Assembly (NCBI RefSeq): GCF_024979295.1
Contig: NZ_JANLCJ010000001.1
Location: forward strand, 496,001-560,000
Source of the DNA: Herbiconiux daphne
GTDB lineage: Bacteria > Actinomycetota > Actinomycetes > Actinomycetales > Microbacteriaceae
DNA: 64,000 nt
Direction of reading: 5' to 3'
Shown here: positions 10,891-18,056 of the stretch, piece by piece
Layout: each line of letters opens with the position of its first letter
Position numbering within the stretch: the stretch's first letter is position 1
The notes under the pieces: model-generated
The model's input: the letters and a program-made list of their open reading frames with translations, nothing else
The model's database searches: none
What the model was told of the DNA's origin: nothing
Program-made: the position numbers and the translations under genes

Positions 10891-11249
10891 CGGCTGTGGT
10901 TGGTCCTCTCGTCGTGGGCATCCGGGTGCAACGGCTGCCACCGACCTACAGCGTAGTCGACTGCATACCCCGGATGCCGGGAGAGTGCTCGGAGGGGCGT
11001 GCCCTCGGCCTCGTAGTGACTGCGCGCCCGGGCCTCGTGCCCGGTCGGCGGGAGCCCGCCGGCCCGCACGACCCGCCACCACGGGTGGTCGTGGCCGTAC
11101 TTGCGCATGATGGTGCCCACCGCGCGGGCGGCCCGGGTGCCGAGCAGAGCGGCGACGTCGCCGTAGCTCAGCACGCAGCCGGGCGGGATGGAGTCGACCA
11201 GGTCGAGCACGTCGTCGACGAACGACGGAGCGCTCGCCTCAGGCGTCAC
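10887..11249 (-). CDS. Alkyltransferase-like protein (MGMT DNA-binding domain)
   Basis: A 120-residue protein made only of the DNA-binding domain of O6-alkylguanine-DNA alkyltransferases. The fold markers IPPGCVLSYGDVAALLG and ARAVGTIMRK are present, but the reactive PCHRV motif is replaced by PWWRV (Trp57-Trp58). It therefore cannot accept alkyl groups. Family members of this kind (ATL) bind alkylated guanine and hand the lesion to nucleotide excision repair. It forms a two-gene unit with the lipoprotein. Confidence 0.85.
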   Translation of the reverse strand: MTPEASAPSFVDDVLDLVDSIPPGCVLSYGDVAALLGTRAARAVGTIMRKYGHDHPWWRVVRAGGLPPTGHEARARSHYEAEGTPLRALSRHPGYAVDYAVGRWQPLHPDAHDERTNHSR

Positions 11250-11261
11250 AGCGCCACACCG

Positions 11262-11714
11262 TCACAGCGCGAGGGCGGCGATGGTCTCTCCGTAGGGCGT
11301 CTCGCCGATGACCTCGAAGCCGATGCGCTCGAAGAACGCGGCCGGGCCGGCCTCGCCAGGTTCGAAGATGACGGTGATGCGGTCGAAGCCGCGCGAGCGG
11401 GCCTCGTCGGCCAGGGCGTGCACGGCGAACCGGCCCACGCCGTGCCCCTGCGCGTCGGCGGCCACGTTCATGCGCCAGATGCAGCCGCGGAAGATGTCTT
11501 CTTGAGCATCGGGATCGAAGTTGCCCATGATGAAGCCGACGACCTCGTCGTCTTCGAGCACCACGCGCGGCCAGGCCGTCGCGGGGTTCACGTAGGCCTC
11601 GGCGATGGAGTGCGAGACAGGCGCCACGAACTGTTCCTGACCGGGCTTGAGGGAGAGCGTGTTCGCCGCCACGATGTTCGATGCCGACAGCTCTTCGAGC
11701 CTCAGTTCACTCAT
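11262..11714 (-). CDS. GNAT family N-acetyltransferase
   Basis: A complete 150-residue GNAT domain. The acetyl-CoA pyrophosphate loop is visible as AADAQGHGVGRFAVHAL (Q/RxxGxG/A type) and is followed by the C-terminal FFERIGFEVIGETPYGE motif. The N-terminal part resembles spermine/spermidine-type acetyltransferases (VVLEDDEVVGFIMGNF), but the substrate cannot be read from the sequence. It ends 13 bases before the alkyltransferase-like gene and is probably the first gene of that short operon. Confidence 0.8.
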   Translation of the reverse strand: MSELRLEELSASNIVAANTLSLKPGQEQFVAPVSHSIAEAYVNPATAWPRVVLEDDEVVGFIMGNFDPDAQEDIFRGCIWRMNVAADAQGHGVGRFAVHALADEARSRGFDRITVIFEPGEAGPAAFFERIGFEVIGETPYGETIAALAL

Positions 11715-11760
11715 GGACTCAGGCTAACGTCTGCGGTCGGGCCGCGCTACCGCACCCACA

Positions 11761-11784
11761 AACTGTCTCGACGTCGAGATAGTT
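11761..11784. promoter_or_regulatory. Palindromic operator upstream of icd
   Basis: The core TCTCGACGTCGAGA (11766-11779) is a perfect 14-base palindrome, and the symmetry extends to 24 bases (AACT..AGTT) with one mismatched pair. TAAACT (about 11797-11802) can serve as the -10 box of icd. The -35 region then falls inside the palindrome, which is a classic place for a repressor. The regulator is unknown. Confidence 0.6.
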
Positions 11785-11841
11785 GAGAAAACGGGTAAAC
11801 TGGTGGACGGCCCATTTCCGGCGGCTGTTGAGGAGTGAGAA

Positions 11842-13059
11842 TTGTCCAAGATCAAGGTTGAAGGCACGGTCGTCGAACTCGACGGCGACGAGATGACCCG
11901 CATCATCTGGCAGGCCATCAAAGACACGCTTATCCACCCCTACCTCGATGTGAATCTCGAGTACTACGACCTCGGCATCGAGCACCGCGACGCGACCGAC
12001 GACCAGGTCACCGTCGACGCGGCCCACGCCATCCAGAAGCACGGCGTCGGCGTCAAGTGCGCCACCATCACGCCCGACGAGGCGCGTGTGGAGGAGTTCG
12101 GCCTGAAGAAGATGTGGAAGTCGCCCAACGGCACCATCCGTAACATCCTCGGCGGCGTCATCTTCCGCGAGCCGATCATCATCTCGAACATCCCGCGTCT
12201 CGTGCCCGGCTGGAACAAGCCGATCATCATCGGCCGTCACGCGTTCGGCGACCAGTACCGCGCCACCGACTTCGTCTTCAAGGGCAAGGGCAAGCTCACG
12301 GTCGAGTTCACCCCCGAAGACGGCTCCGAGCCGCTGAAGTTCGACGTCTACGACGCTCCGGATGACGGCATCGCCCAGGTGCAGTACAACCAGGATGCCT
12401 CGATCCGCGACTTCGCCCGCGCCTCGCTCAACTACGGCCTGACCCGCAACTACCCGGTCTACCTCTCGACGAAGAACACCATCCTGAAGGCCTACGACGG
12501 CCGGTTCAAAGACATCTTCCAGGAGATCTTCGAGACGGAGTTCAAGGAGCAGTTCGACGCCGCCGGCCTCACCTACGAGCACCGCCTCATCGACGACATG
12601 GTCGCCTCGGCCATGAAATGGGAGGGTGGCTACGTCTGGGCCTGCAAGAACTACGACGGCGACGTGCAGAGCGACACCGTGGCCCAGGGCTTCGGCTCGC
12701 TCGGCCTCATGACCTCGGTTCTCTCGACTCCCGACGGATCGGTCGTCGAGGCCGAAGCCGCGCACGGCACCGTGACGCGCCACTACCGCCAGCACCAGGC
12801 CGGCAAGCCCACCTCGACCAACCCGATCGCCTCGATCTTCGCCTGGACCCGTGGGCTCGCCCACCGCGGCAAGCTCGACGGCAACCAGGAGCTCATCGAC
12901 TTCTCGCTCACGCTGGAAGACGTCGTGATCAAGACGGTCGAGTCGGGCAAGATGACGAAAGACCTGGCTCTTCTCGTCGGCCCCGACCAGCCCTACCAGA
13001 CCACGGAGGAGTTCCTCGCGACCCTCGACGAGAACCTCAAGGAGCGCATGGGGGCCTGA
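11842..13059 (+). CDS. icd: NADP-dependent isocitrate dehydrogenase
   Basis: Oxidative decarboxylation of isocitrate to 2-oxoglutarate with NADP. The 405-residue protein is of the dimeric eukaryote-like type, with [13 protein letters not shown] at the start, the substrate segment [35 protein letters not shown] and the cofactor segment [12 protein letters not shown]. The start codon is TTG, preceded by AGGAG six bases upstream. A palindrome lies over its promoter and a terminator follows. Confidence 0.96.
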   Translation: MSKIKVEGTVVELDGDEMTRIIWQAIKDTLIHPYLDVNLEYYDLGIEHRDATDDQVTVDAAHAIQKHGVGVKCATITPDEARVEEFGLKKMWKSPNGTIRNILGGVIFREPIIISNIPRLVPGWNKPIIIGRHAFGDQYRATDFVFKGKGKLTVEFTPEDGSEPLKFDVYDAPDDGIAQVQYNQDASIRDFARASLNYGLTRNYPVYLSTKNTILKAYDGRFKDIFQEIFETEFKEQFDAAGLTYEHRLIDDMVASAMKWEGGYVWACKNYDGDVQSDTVAQGFGSLGLMTSVLSTPDGSVVEAEAAHGTVTRHYRQHQAGKPTSTNPIASIFAWTRGLAHRGKLDGNQELIDFSLTLEDVVIKTVESGKMTKDLALLVGPDQPYQTTEEFLATLDENLKERMGA

Positions 13060-13077
13060 CCTCCCGCGCACCGCACA

Positions 13078-13112
13078 CGAAGGCCTCGACCGCATCGGTC
13101 GGGGCCTTCGTC
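13078..13112 (+). terminator. Terminator hairpin after icd
   Basis: A 16-base-pair stem (ACGAAGGCCTCGACCG with CGGTCGGGGCCTTCGT, one T-G pair) with a three-base loop lies 18 bases after the icd stop. No strong T-run follows. It may work for both strands, since the sigma-factor gene ends toward it from the right. Confidence 0.75.
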
Positions 13113-13202
13113 GTTCACGCGGTTCGAATGATTTGGGAGTGTCGGGAACAATCGGGCCGACGGATGCATCAGAACCGTGTGACCGGAATCCTTAACCCGA
13201 GG

Positions 13203-13760
13203 TCAGACCTCCGCCAGAGCGTCGCGCATCGCCGCGCGCGCCCGATGCAGGCGCGACTTGACCGTCTGCACGAGGATTCCCTGGTGCGCGGCGATCTCGT
13301 CGTAGCTGAGGCCGCCGTACTCGCGCAGCACGAGCGTGACGCGGAATTCCTCGGGCACGAGCTCGATGGCCCGCTGGATGCGATCGCGTTCGGCGAGGTC
13401 GTCGGCGAAGTTCTGGCGTTCGTCGGCGAACTCGGCGATTTCGGTGGCGAACTCGCGCCGACGCCGCACCACGGCGAGAGCGGCGTTCGAGGCGATGCGG
13501 AACAGCCAGGTCGAGAAGCGCGACTCGGAGCGGAACGAGCCGAGGTTCTGCCACACGGCGACGAGGCACTCCTGCACCGCGTCGTCGGCGTCGGCGGTGT
13601 TGGCGGTGATGCGCAGGCAGACGCCCCAGAGGCGGTCGCGATGCGGCGAAAGCAGCTGATCGAAGGCGCGCGTGTCTCCCTCGCGTGCTCGATCTATGAG
13701 TCGACGCTCGTCGGACGGGTCTTCCAATGTGGCTCTCTTCGCTGGGTCACGCGGGAGCAT
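13203..13760 (-). CDS. ECF-type RNA polymerase sigma factor
   Basis: A 185-residue group-IV sigma factor. Region 2 is visible in AREGDTRAFDQLLSPHRDRLWGVC, DADDAVQECLVAVW and RFSTWLFRIASNAAL, and region 4 in ELVPEEFRVTLVLREYGGLSYDEIAAHQGI with TVKSRLHRARAAMRDAL. The start MLPRDPAKR is chosen because the longer reading adds 61 low-complexity residues. No anti-sigma gene adjoins it, so control is by some other route. It is divergent from the dynamin-Hsp70 cluster, 97 bases away, and could direct its transcription, though I see no clear ECF promoter there. Confidence 0.9.
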   Translation of the reverse strand: MLPRDPAKRATLEDPSDERRLIDRAREGDTRAFDQLLSPHRDRLWGVCLRITANTADADDAVQECLVAVWQNLGSFRSESRFSTWLFRIASNAALAVVRRRREFATEIAEFADERQNFADDLAERDRIQRAIELVPEEFRVTLVLREYGGLSYDEIAAHQGILVQTVKSRLHRARAAMRDALAEV

Positions 13761-13857
13761 GGGTGAGCACAGACTACGGCAGGAAACGCGCCACGGCACG
13801 GGTCGCAGCGGGGCAATCCGTAGACTCGAGAGGCGATGCCACCGTGAGAGGGCGGGA

Positions 13858-14217
13858 ATGACCACCGACACACCTTCCGACGACCCCGTGCTGGGGCCGC
13901 CGCCGTCGATGCCCGACGCGGTCTGGGCGACCGCGCTCACCACCGCGTTCGAGGCCGAGCCGTCGGCAGAGCTCGCCGCTCTGGTGCCGGCCGATGAGCG
14001 CCCCGACGCCCTCGACGACGACCTGCTCGCCGAAGCGGGTCAGGGCGCTGACGCCGGCTCCACCGACGACGACCTCGGCGACGACTCCTCGCTCGCGCCG
14101 GAGCATCCGGACTCCTCGCCGGAGCACGGTGCCGGTGACCACTGGAGCGAGCACGCGAACGACTTGTTCGGCGACGACTCCGACGCCTCCGACACCGACG
14201 ACCCCACCGACGACTGA
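13858..14217 (+). CDS. Acidic low-complexity protein, first gene of dynamin cluster
   Basis: A 119-residue protein with a short ordered N-terminus (PPPSMPDAVWATALTTAFEAEP) and a long Asp/Glu/Ser-rich tail with no signal peptide or membrane helix. The ATG at 13858 follows GGGCGGGA; an upstream in-frame reading is Arg-rich and unlike coding sequence. It lies 18 bases before the first dynamin gene. I do not recognise a family. Similar acidic partners often bind basic proteins or act as flexible adaptors, but that is speculation here. Confidence 0.65.
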   Translation: MTTDTPSDDPVLGPPPSMPDAVWATALTTAFEAEPSAELAALVPADERPDALDDDLLAEAGQGADAGSTDDDLGDDSSLAPEHPDSSPEHGAGDHWSEHANDLFGDDSDASDTDDPTDD

Positions 14218-14235
14218 CGGCCGACAGGACTGCGC

Positions 14236-16086
14236 ATGGAGCGACCCGAGCGAAGTGTCAGAACGCCGATCGGCACCCCACTCGACGCGCAGACCTCCGA
14301 AGCGCTGAGGCTGCTCCGGTCGTTCCTCTCGCAGGCGCAGCGGGTCGACGAGATGGAGTCGATCACCGCCCGCCTGGCCGCGTCGAGCCGCGAGCCCGTC
14401 ACCATCGTGGTGGTGGGCGAGGTGAGCCGCGGCAAGAGCACGCTCGTCAACGCGCTGGTCGGCGACGGCGAGGTGTCGCCCGTCGGTCACGGAGAGACCA
14501 CGGGCGCCTTTCTGAACCTGCGCCCGCCGACCGACGACCTGCCTGCCGGTTCGGCGCGCATCGAGTTCGCCGACGGGTCGCGGCGGCCGATCGACCCGGG
14601 CGACCTCGCAAACTGGGTCTGCGTCGACGGCCGCCAGCTCGCCGCGGCGGGCTCGAATCCGCCGTTGGGGGCGGATGTCGCGGTCGTGAGCCGTTATCTG
14701 CCCGAGCTCGTCATCACCGACACACCCGGCACCGGGGGGCTCAACGAACAGCACGCGCGACTCGCCATCGCCCGGGCGCAGCGGGCCGGCATCCTGCTCA
14801 TGGTCACCGATGCTGACGGGGTGATGACCCGGCACGCCGCCGAGTTCCTGGCCCACTGCGCCCGTTACGTGGAGTCGGTCGTGGTGGTGGTGAACAAGAT
14901 CGACACCAAGACCGAGCGGCAGTGGTCGACCGTCGTCGCCGAGAACCGCCGGGTGATCGCCGAGGTCGACCCCCGGCTCGCCGAGGTGCCGGTCGTGGCC
15001 GTCTCGGCCCAGACCGCACTCGACGCCCAGGCTCGGGGCGACTCGCCGGTAGCCGAGCGTATCTTGGCGGCCAGCAGACTGGAGCACCTGCTCGCGGCCG
15101 TTCGCATCCCGCTCGAACGCGTCGACCGCCTGCCGGCACTCAACGCGCTGAGGCTCGGTCGCACCGGCGTGCAGCAGATCATCGCGAGCCTCGGCCGCGA
15201 CCTGCTGGCCGCGTCGGGCACGCCCGAGGCGATCGCCGCCCTCGAGGCCCGACGGCGTGAGCGCGACGACCTGCAACGCAGCTTCGACGAGGCCCGGTGG
15301 GACTGGGACGAGCGCATCGACGACATCCGGCGCTCCTGCGACGAGCTCGTGCGGAGCGCGGTGCGGGGCTTCAGCGACGCCTGGACCGACCGTATCCTCG
15401 CCGCCCCGATCGGCCGCAAGGCCGCGGCCCAGGAGCTCGTGGTGCAGATGATCTCCGAGGTCGGGGTGCTCGACGACGACCTGCGCCGCACCCTGCTCGC
15501 CCGGTGCACCGACCTCGTGGTGGAGCGTTTCGCCGCCGCGGCGATCGAACCGAGCGTCGCCCTGATCGCGGCACTCGGAGCCGAGTCGCGAGTGGACTAC
15601 TCCGCCCGGTCGACCGCCGACGCCCTCGACGGCCGCATCGTCAGCCAGGTGACCTCGGGCGCCCGCGCCGTGCTGCTGGGGCTGCCCGCGATCGTCGGAG
15701 GCGGACCTCTGGCGCTGGTGGGCGGCCTCGGCATGGGGGTCGCGCTGGCCGGGCTCGCCGTCGGCATGCGCTCGACCGCCGCCGAGGCGAACCGCCGATC
15801 GGTGCAGGCGCAGGTCGCCCGGGCCGCCGGCGAGCTGCGCGAGCACCTCGGCGACACCACCCAGCGGCTGCTCTCGGCGCTGCGCTTCCGGGCCAAGCGC
15901 GAGTTCGACGAGGCCCTCCGTCTCGCCATCCGCGAGGCGACCGAGCAGGCCGAAGCAGCCCGCCGCGCCGGGCAGAGCTCGCTCGAGGAGCGCCGCGATC
16001 GCCAGAAGTCGATCCAGCACCAGATCGACACCGGCGAGCGGCTGATCGCCGTGCTCGACGCGGAGCTCGCGCGCCTGTCGCACTGA
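14236..16086 (+). CDS. Dynamin-like GTPase (first of pair)
   Basis: A 616-residue large GTPase of the bacterial dynamin family, expected to bind and reshape the inner face of the membrane. G1 is GEVSRGKST (61-69), G3 is DTPG (162-165) in the context VITDTPGTGGLNEQ, and G4 is NKID (220-223). The switch-I threonine lies in HGETTG. After the GTPase domain come helical segments and a hydrophobic patch near residues 476-508 (VLLGLPAIVGGGPLALVGG, then a Gly/Ala-rich run), a likely membrane paddle. A C-terminal coiled coil rich in Arg/Glu/Gln closes the protein. Its partner is the second dynamin at 20155. Paired dynamins resemble IniA/IniC of mycobacteria in arrangement. Confidence 0.88.
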   Translation: MERPERSVRTPIGTPLDAQTSEALRLLRSFLSQAQRVDEMESITARLAASSREPVTIVVVGEVSRGKSTLVNALVGDGEVSPVGHGETTGAFLNLRPPTDDLPAGSARIEFADGSRRPIDPGDLANWVCVDGRQLAAAGSNPPLGADVAVVSRYLPELVITDTPGTGGLNEQHARLAIARAQRAGILLMVTDADGVMTRHAAEFLAHCARYVESVVVVVNKIDTKTERQWSTVVAENRRVIAEVDPRLAEVPVVAVSAQTALDAQARGDSPVAERILAASRLEHLLAAVRIPLERVDRLPALNALRLGRTGVQQIIASLGRDLLAASGTPEAIAALEARRRERDDLQRSFDEARWDWDERIDDIRRSCDELVRSAVRGFSDAWTDRILAAPIGRKAAAQELVVQMISEVGVLDDDLRRTLLARCTDLVVERFAAAAIEPSVALIAALGAESRVDYSARSTADALDGRIVSQVTSGARAVLLGLPAIVGGGPLALVGGLGMGVALAGLAVGMRSTAAEANRRSVQAQVARAAGELREHLGDTTQRLLSALRFRAKREFDEALRLAIREATEQAEAARRAGQSSLEERRDRQKSIQHQIDTGERLIAVLDAELARLSH

Positions 16087-16170
16087 CCTCTGCTGCCCGA
16101 GATCGAACCACGGGGAACATTCCGCCCCGGCCGTGCATCTCACTGTCACACGGCCAGAAAGGCGAGAACG

Positions 16171-17502
16171 ATGGACTCCTGGAACGACGACCAGTACGAC
16201 ACCCCCGACACGCAGACCGATGCCGCTCTGCCGGAATCGGATGCCGCTGACTACCCGACCACCGACCCCTACACCGACGGCACCTACCCCACCGACCCGG
16301 GCTACCCGGCCGACGGAGGCGGCGATGCGTCGTCGGCCTCCGCCGCCACCTCGTTCTCGGGCCTGCTCTCGACGGGTGTGCCCTACACGGTGCTCGACGA
16401 CGACGGCGACGCCCACCCCGACACGGTGCTCATCGACCTGGACGGAGACGGCTTCGCCGACCTCACGGTCGAGCGCTCCGGCGGTGACTTCCACGTCACC
16501 GGCGGCGACATCGACGAGTACGTGCCCATCACCGCGCTGCGTTCCGAGATGCCGGAGGTCTACGCACTGTTCGGCGACCTCGCCGATCCCACCGCCGACG
16601 AGCTGATCGACATCCAGGACGGCGAGATCATCGGCGACCCGTTCGAGGCCTCGCGAACCTGGTTCGAGCAGTCGTTCAACGGCTCGTGCGTTCCGGCGAG
16701 CGTCGCCCAGATCCTCTCGGAGTACCTCGGCGTGCAACCCGACGACCAGCACTTCGTCGACGACGTGAACGCCCTGGGCCTGTGGAACGTCGCTCCCGAC
16801 GGCACCCCGAGCCTCAGCCTCGAAGACGCCCAGACGATCTTCGCCTCGGAGGGCATCCCCACCACGCAGACGGTCTCCGACGTCGACGGTCTCACCACGG
16901 CGCTCGCCGAGGGCTACCGCCCGCTCGTCTACGTCGACTCGGGTAAGTACTGGGAGGTCGATGACACCGACGGCGACGGCGCCGACCACGCGGTGACGGT
17001 GACGGGCATCAACCTCGACGAGGGCGTGGTGTATCTGAACGACACCGGAACCGACACCGGCGAAGCCTTGCGCGTGTCGATCGACGACTTCGAAGCGGCC
17101 TGGGCCCAGTCGGGCAACACCATGCTGGTGTGTGACCAGACGCCGGAGGAGTTCCAGGAGGATCAGCGCGAGCTGCGCCTCGAGGAGGCCGGCCTGCCTG
17201 CCGGCGACGAAGGGCTCGACGAGCCTGCGACCGACGCTCCGCCGCTCGACGAGCCCGATGCCACAACTGCGGGGTCGGACACCGGCGCCGGCGAGGCGAA
17301 CCCGGTGATCGACGTGCTGACGGATGCCGGCACCGACGGGTCTGCGGCGGAGCCGGTCGATTCCCCGCTCGACGACGTGCTCTCGGGCACGGTGCCGCAG
17401 CCGAACCTCATCTCGACCGTCGTGCACACGGCCCCGTGGATCCTGCTGCCGATCGTGCTCGGCGCCGGTGCGGCGGCCGCCGCGGTCGCGCGGAAACGCT
17501 GA
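16171..17502 (+). CDS. C39-like papain-fold cysteine peptidase with C-terminal membrane anchor
   Basis: A 443-residue protein. Residues 1-60 are acidic and disordered. Residues 75-100 hold two calcium-type repeats (LDDDGDAHPDTV, LDGDGFADLTV). The peptidase domain spans about 160-325, with Gln167 and Cys173 in EQSFNGSCVPASVAQIL, His273 in ADHAVTVTGIN and Asp291 in YLNDTGT, the expected Gln-Cys-His-Asn/Asp set. An acidic tail follows, then one hydrophobic helix (about 422-438) and a basic end (ARKR). There is no N-terminal signal peptide, so the protein is probably tail-anchored with the peptidase in the cytoplasm, unless exported by an unusual route. The stop overlaps the next start by one base. 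Confidence 0.75.
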   Translation: MDSWNDDQYDTPDTQTDAALPESDAADYPTTDPYTDGTYPTDPGYPADGGGDASSASAATSFSGLLSTGVPYTVLDDDGDAHPDTVLIDLDGDGFADLTVERSGGDFHVTGGDIDEYVPITALRSEMPEVYALFGDLADPTADELIDIQDGEIIGDPFEASRTWFEQSFNGSCVPASVAQILSEYLGVQPDDQHFVDDVNALGLWNVAPDGTPSLSLEDAQTIFASEGIPTTQTVSDVDGLTTALAEGYRPLVYVDSGKYWEVDDTDGDGADHAVTVTGINLDEGVVYLNDTGTDTGEALRVSIDDFEAAWAQSGNTMLVCDQTPEEFQEDQRELRLEEAGLPAGDEGLDEPATDAPPLDEPDATTAGSDTGAGEANPVIDVLTDAGTDGSAAEPVDSPLDDVLSGTVPQPNLISTVVHTAPWILLPIVLGAGAAAAAVARKR

Positions 17503-18032
17503 TGGATGCGCTGGCGTGGCTGCTCGGCGACCCGCGCAGCGCGGTGACCGCGGCGGTCGCCGTCGTGCTGCTCGTCGTGGCCGTGGTGCTCGCCGTGCTG
17601 CTGGCCCGCGCCTCCAGCCGCTCGCCGCAGGAGCGGGCCGGGCAGTCGCGGGCCGCGGTGCCGGCGCCGACCCAGGCGCCCGCTTCGGGCCCGGCAGCGT
17701 CGGCGGCCCCACCGGCGGCGGTCGCGGCATCCGTGCCCGACGGGCTGGTGCGTGACCTGATCGCCCTGGCCGACCTGTCGACGACACCGGCCGTCAGCGC
17801 CCAGTGCGCCCGCATCCTGCGCGGCGTCGGCGTGGAGCCGGTGGTGCCGGGCGTCGATCAGCCTCTCGCGCCGGGCTGGCAGCACGTGGTGGGGGTCGTG
17901 GCGGCTCCGGATGCCGCGCACGAAGGCCTCGTCGCCTCGACGGTGCGGCCCGGCTACCGGTCGGGCGCCACGCTCGTGCGCCAGGCCGATGTCTTCGTCT
18001 ATCAGCACGCCGCGAACGGAAGCGCTCGATGA
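17502..18032 (+). CDS. Membrane-anchored GrpE-like nucleotide exchange factor
   Basis: A 176-residue protein. A single membrane helix lies at about 13-35, followed by an Ala/Pro linker. The C-terminal 80 residues follow the GrpE beta-domain pattern: GVEPVVPGVDQPLAPGWQHV, EGLVASTVRPGYRSG and LVRQADVFVYQ. The long GrpE coiled coil is reduced to a short helical stretch (DGLVRDLIALADLSTTPAV). Lying directly before the Hsp70-like gene, it most likely exchanges nucleotide for that protein at the membrane. It is not the housekeeping GrpE, which normally sits in a dnaK-grpE-dnaJ operon and has no membrane helix. Confidence 0.72.
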   Translation: MDALAWLLGDPRSAVTAAVAVVLLVVAVVLAVLLARASSRSPQERAGQSRAAVPAPTQAPASGPAASAAPPAAVAASVPDGLVRDLIALADLSTTPAVSAQCARILRGVGVEPVVPGVDQPLAPGWQHVVGVVAAPDAAHEGLVASTVRPGYRSGATLVRQADVFVYQHAANGSAR

Positions 18033-18056
18033 GCGCGAGGATCAGGGGGGAACGTC

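Noticed and set aside
13781..13830. ECF promoter (GGAAAC with CGTA) for the dynamin cluster under the adjacent sigma factor
   Set aside because: The two elements are about 31 bases apart, too far for an ECF promoter.
13774..17787. A 1337-codon open frame on the minus strand opposite the dynamin and peptidase genes
   Set aside because: It is rich in Arg, Gly, Val and His with no domain, and mirrors real genes on the plus strand that have clear motifs. Long antisense frames are expected at this GC content.
17502..18032. Housekeeping GrpE of the DnaK system
   Set aside because: It has a membrane helix, lacks the long coiled coil and has no dnaJ beside it, so it is a specialised relative.
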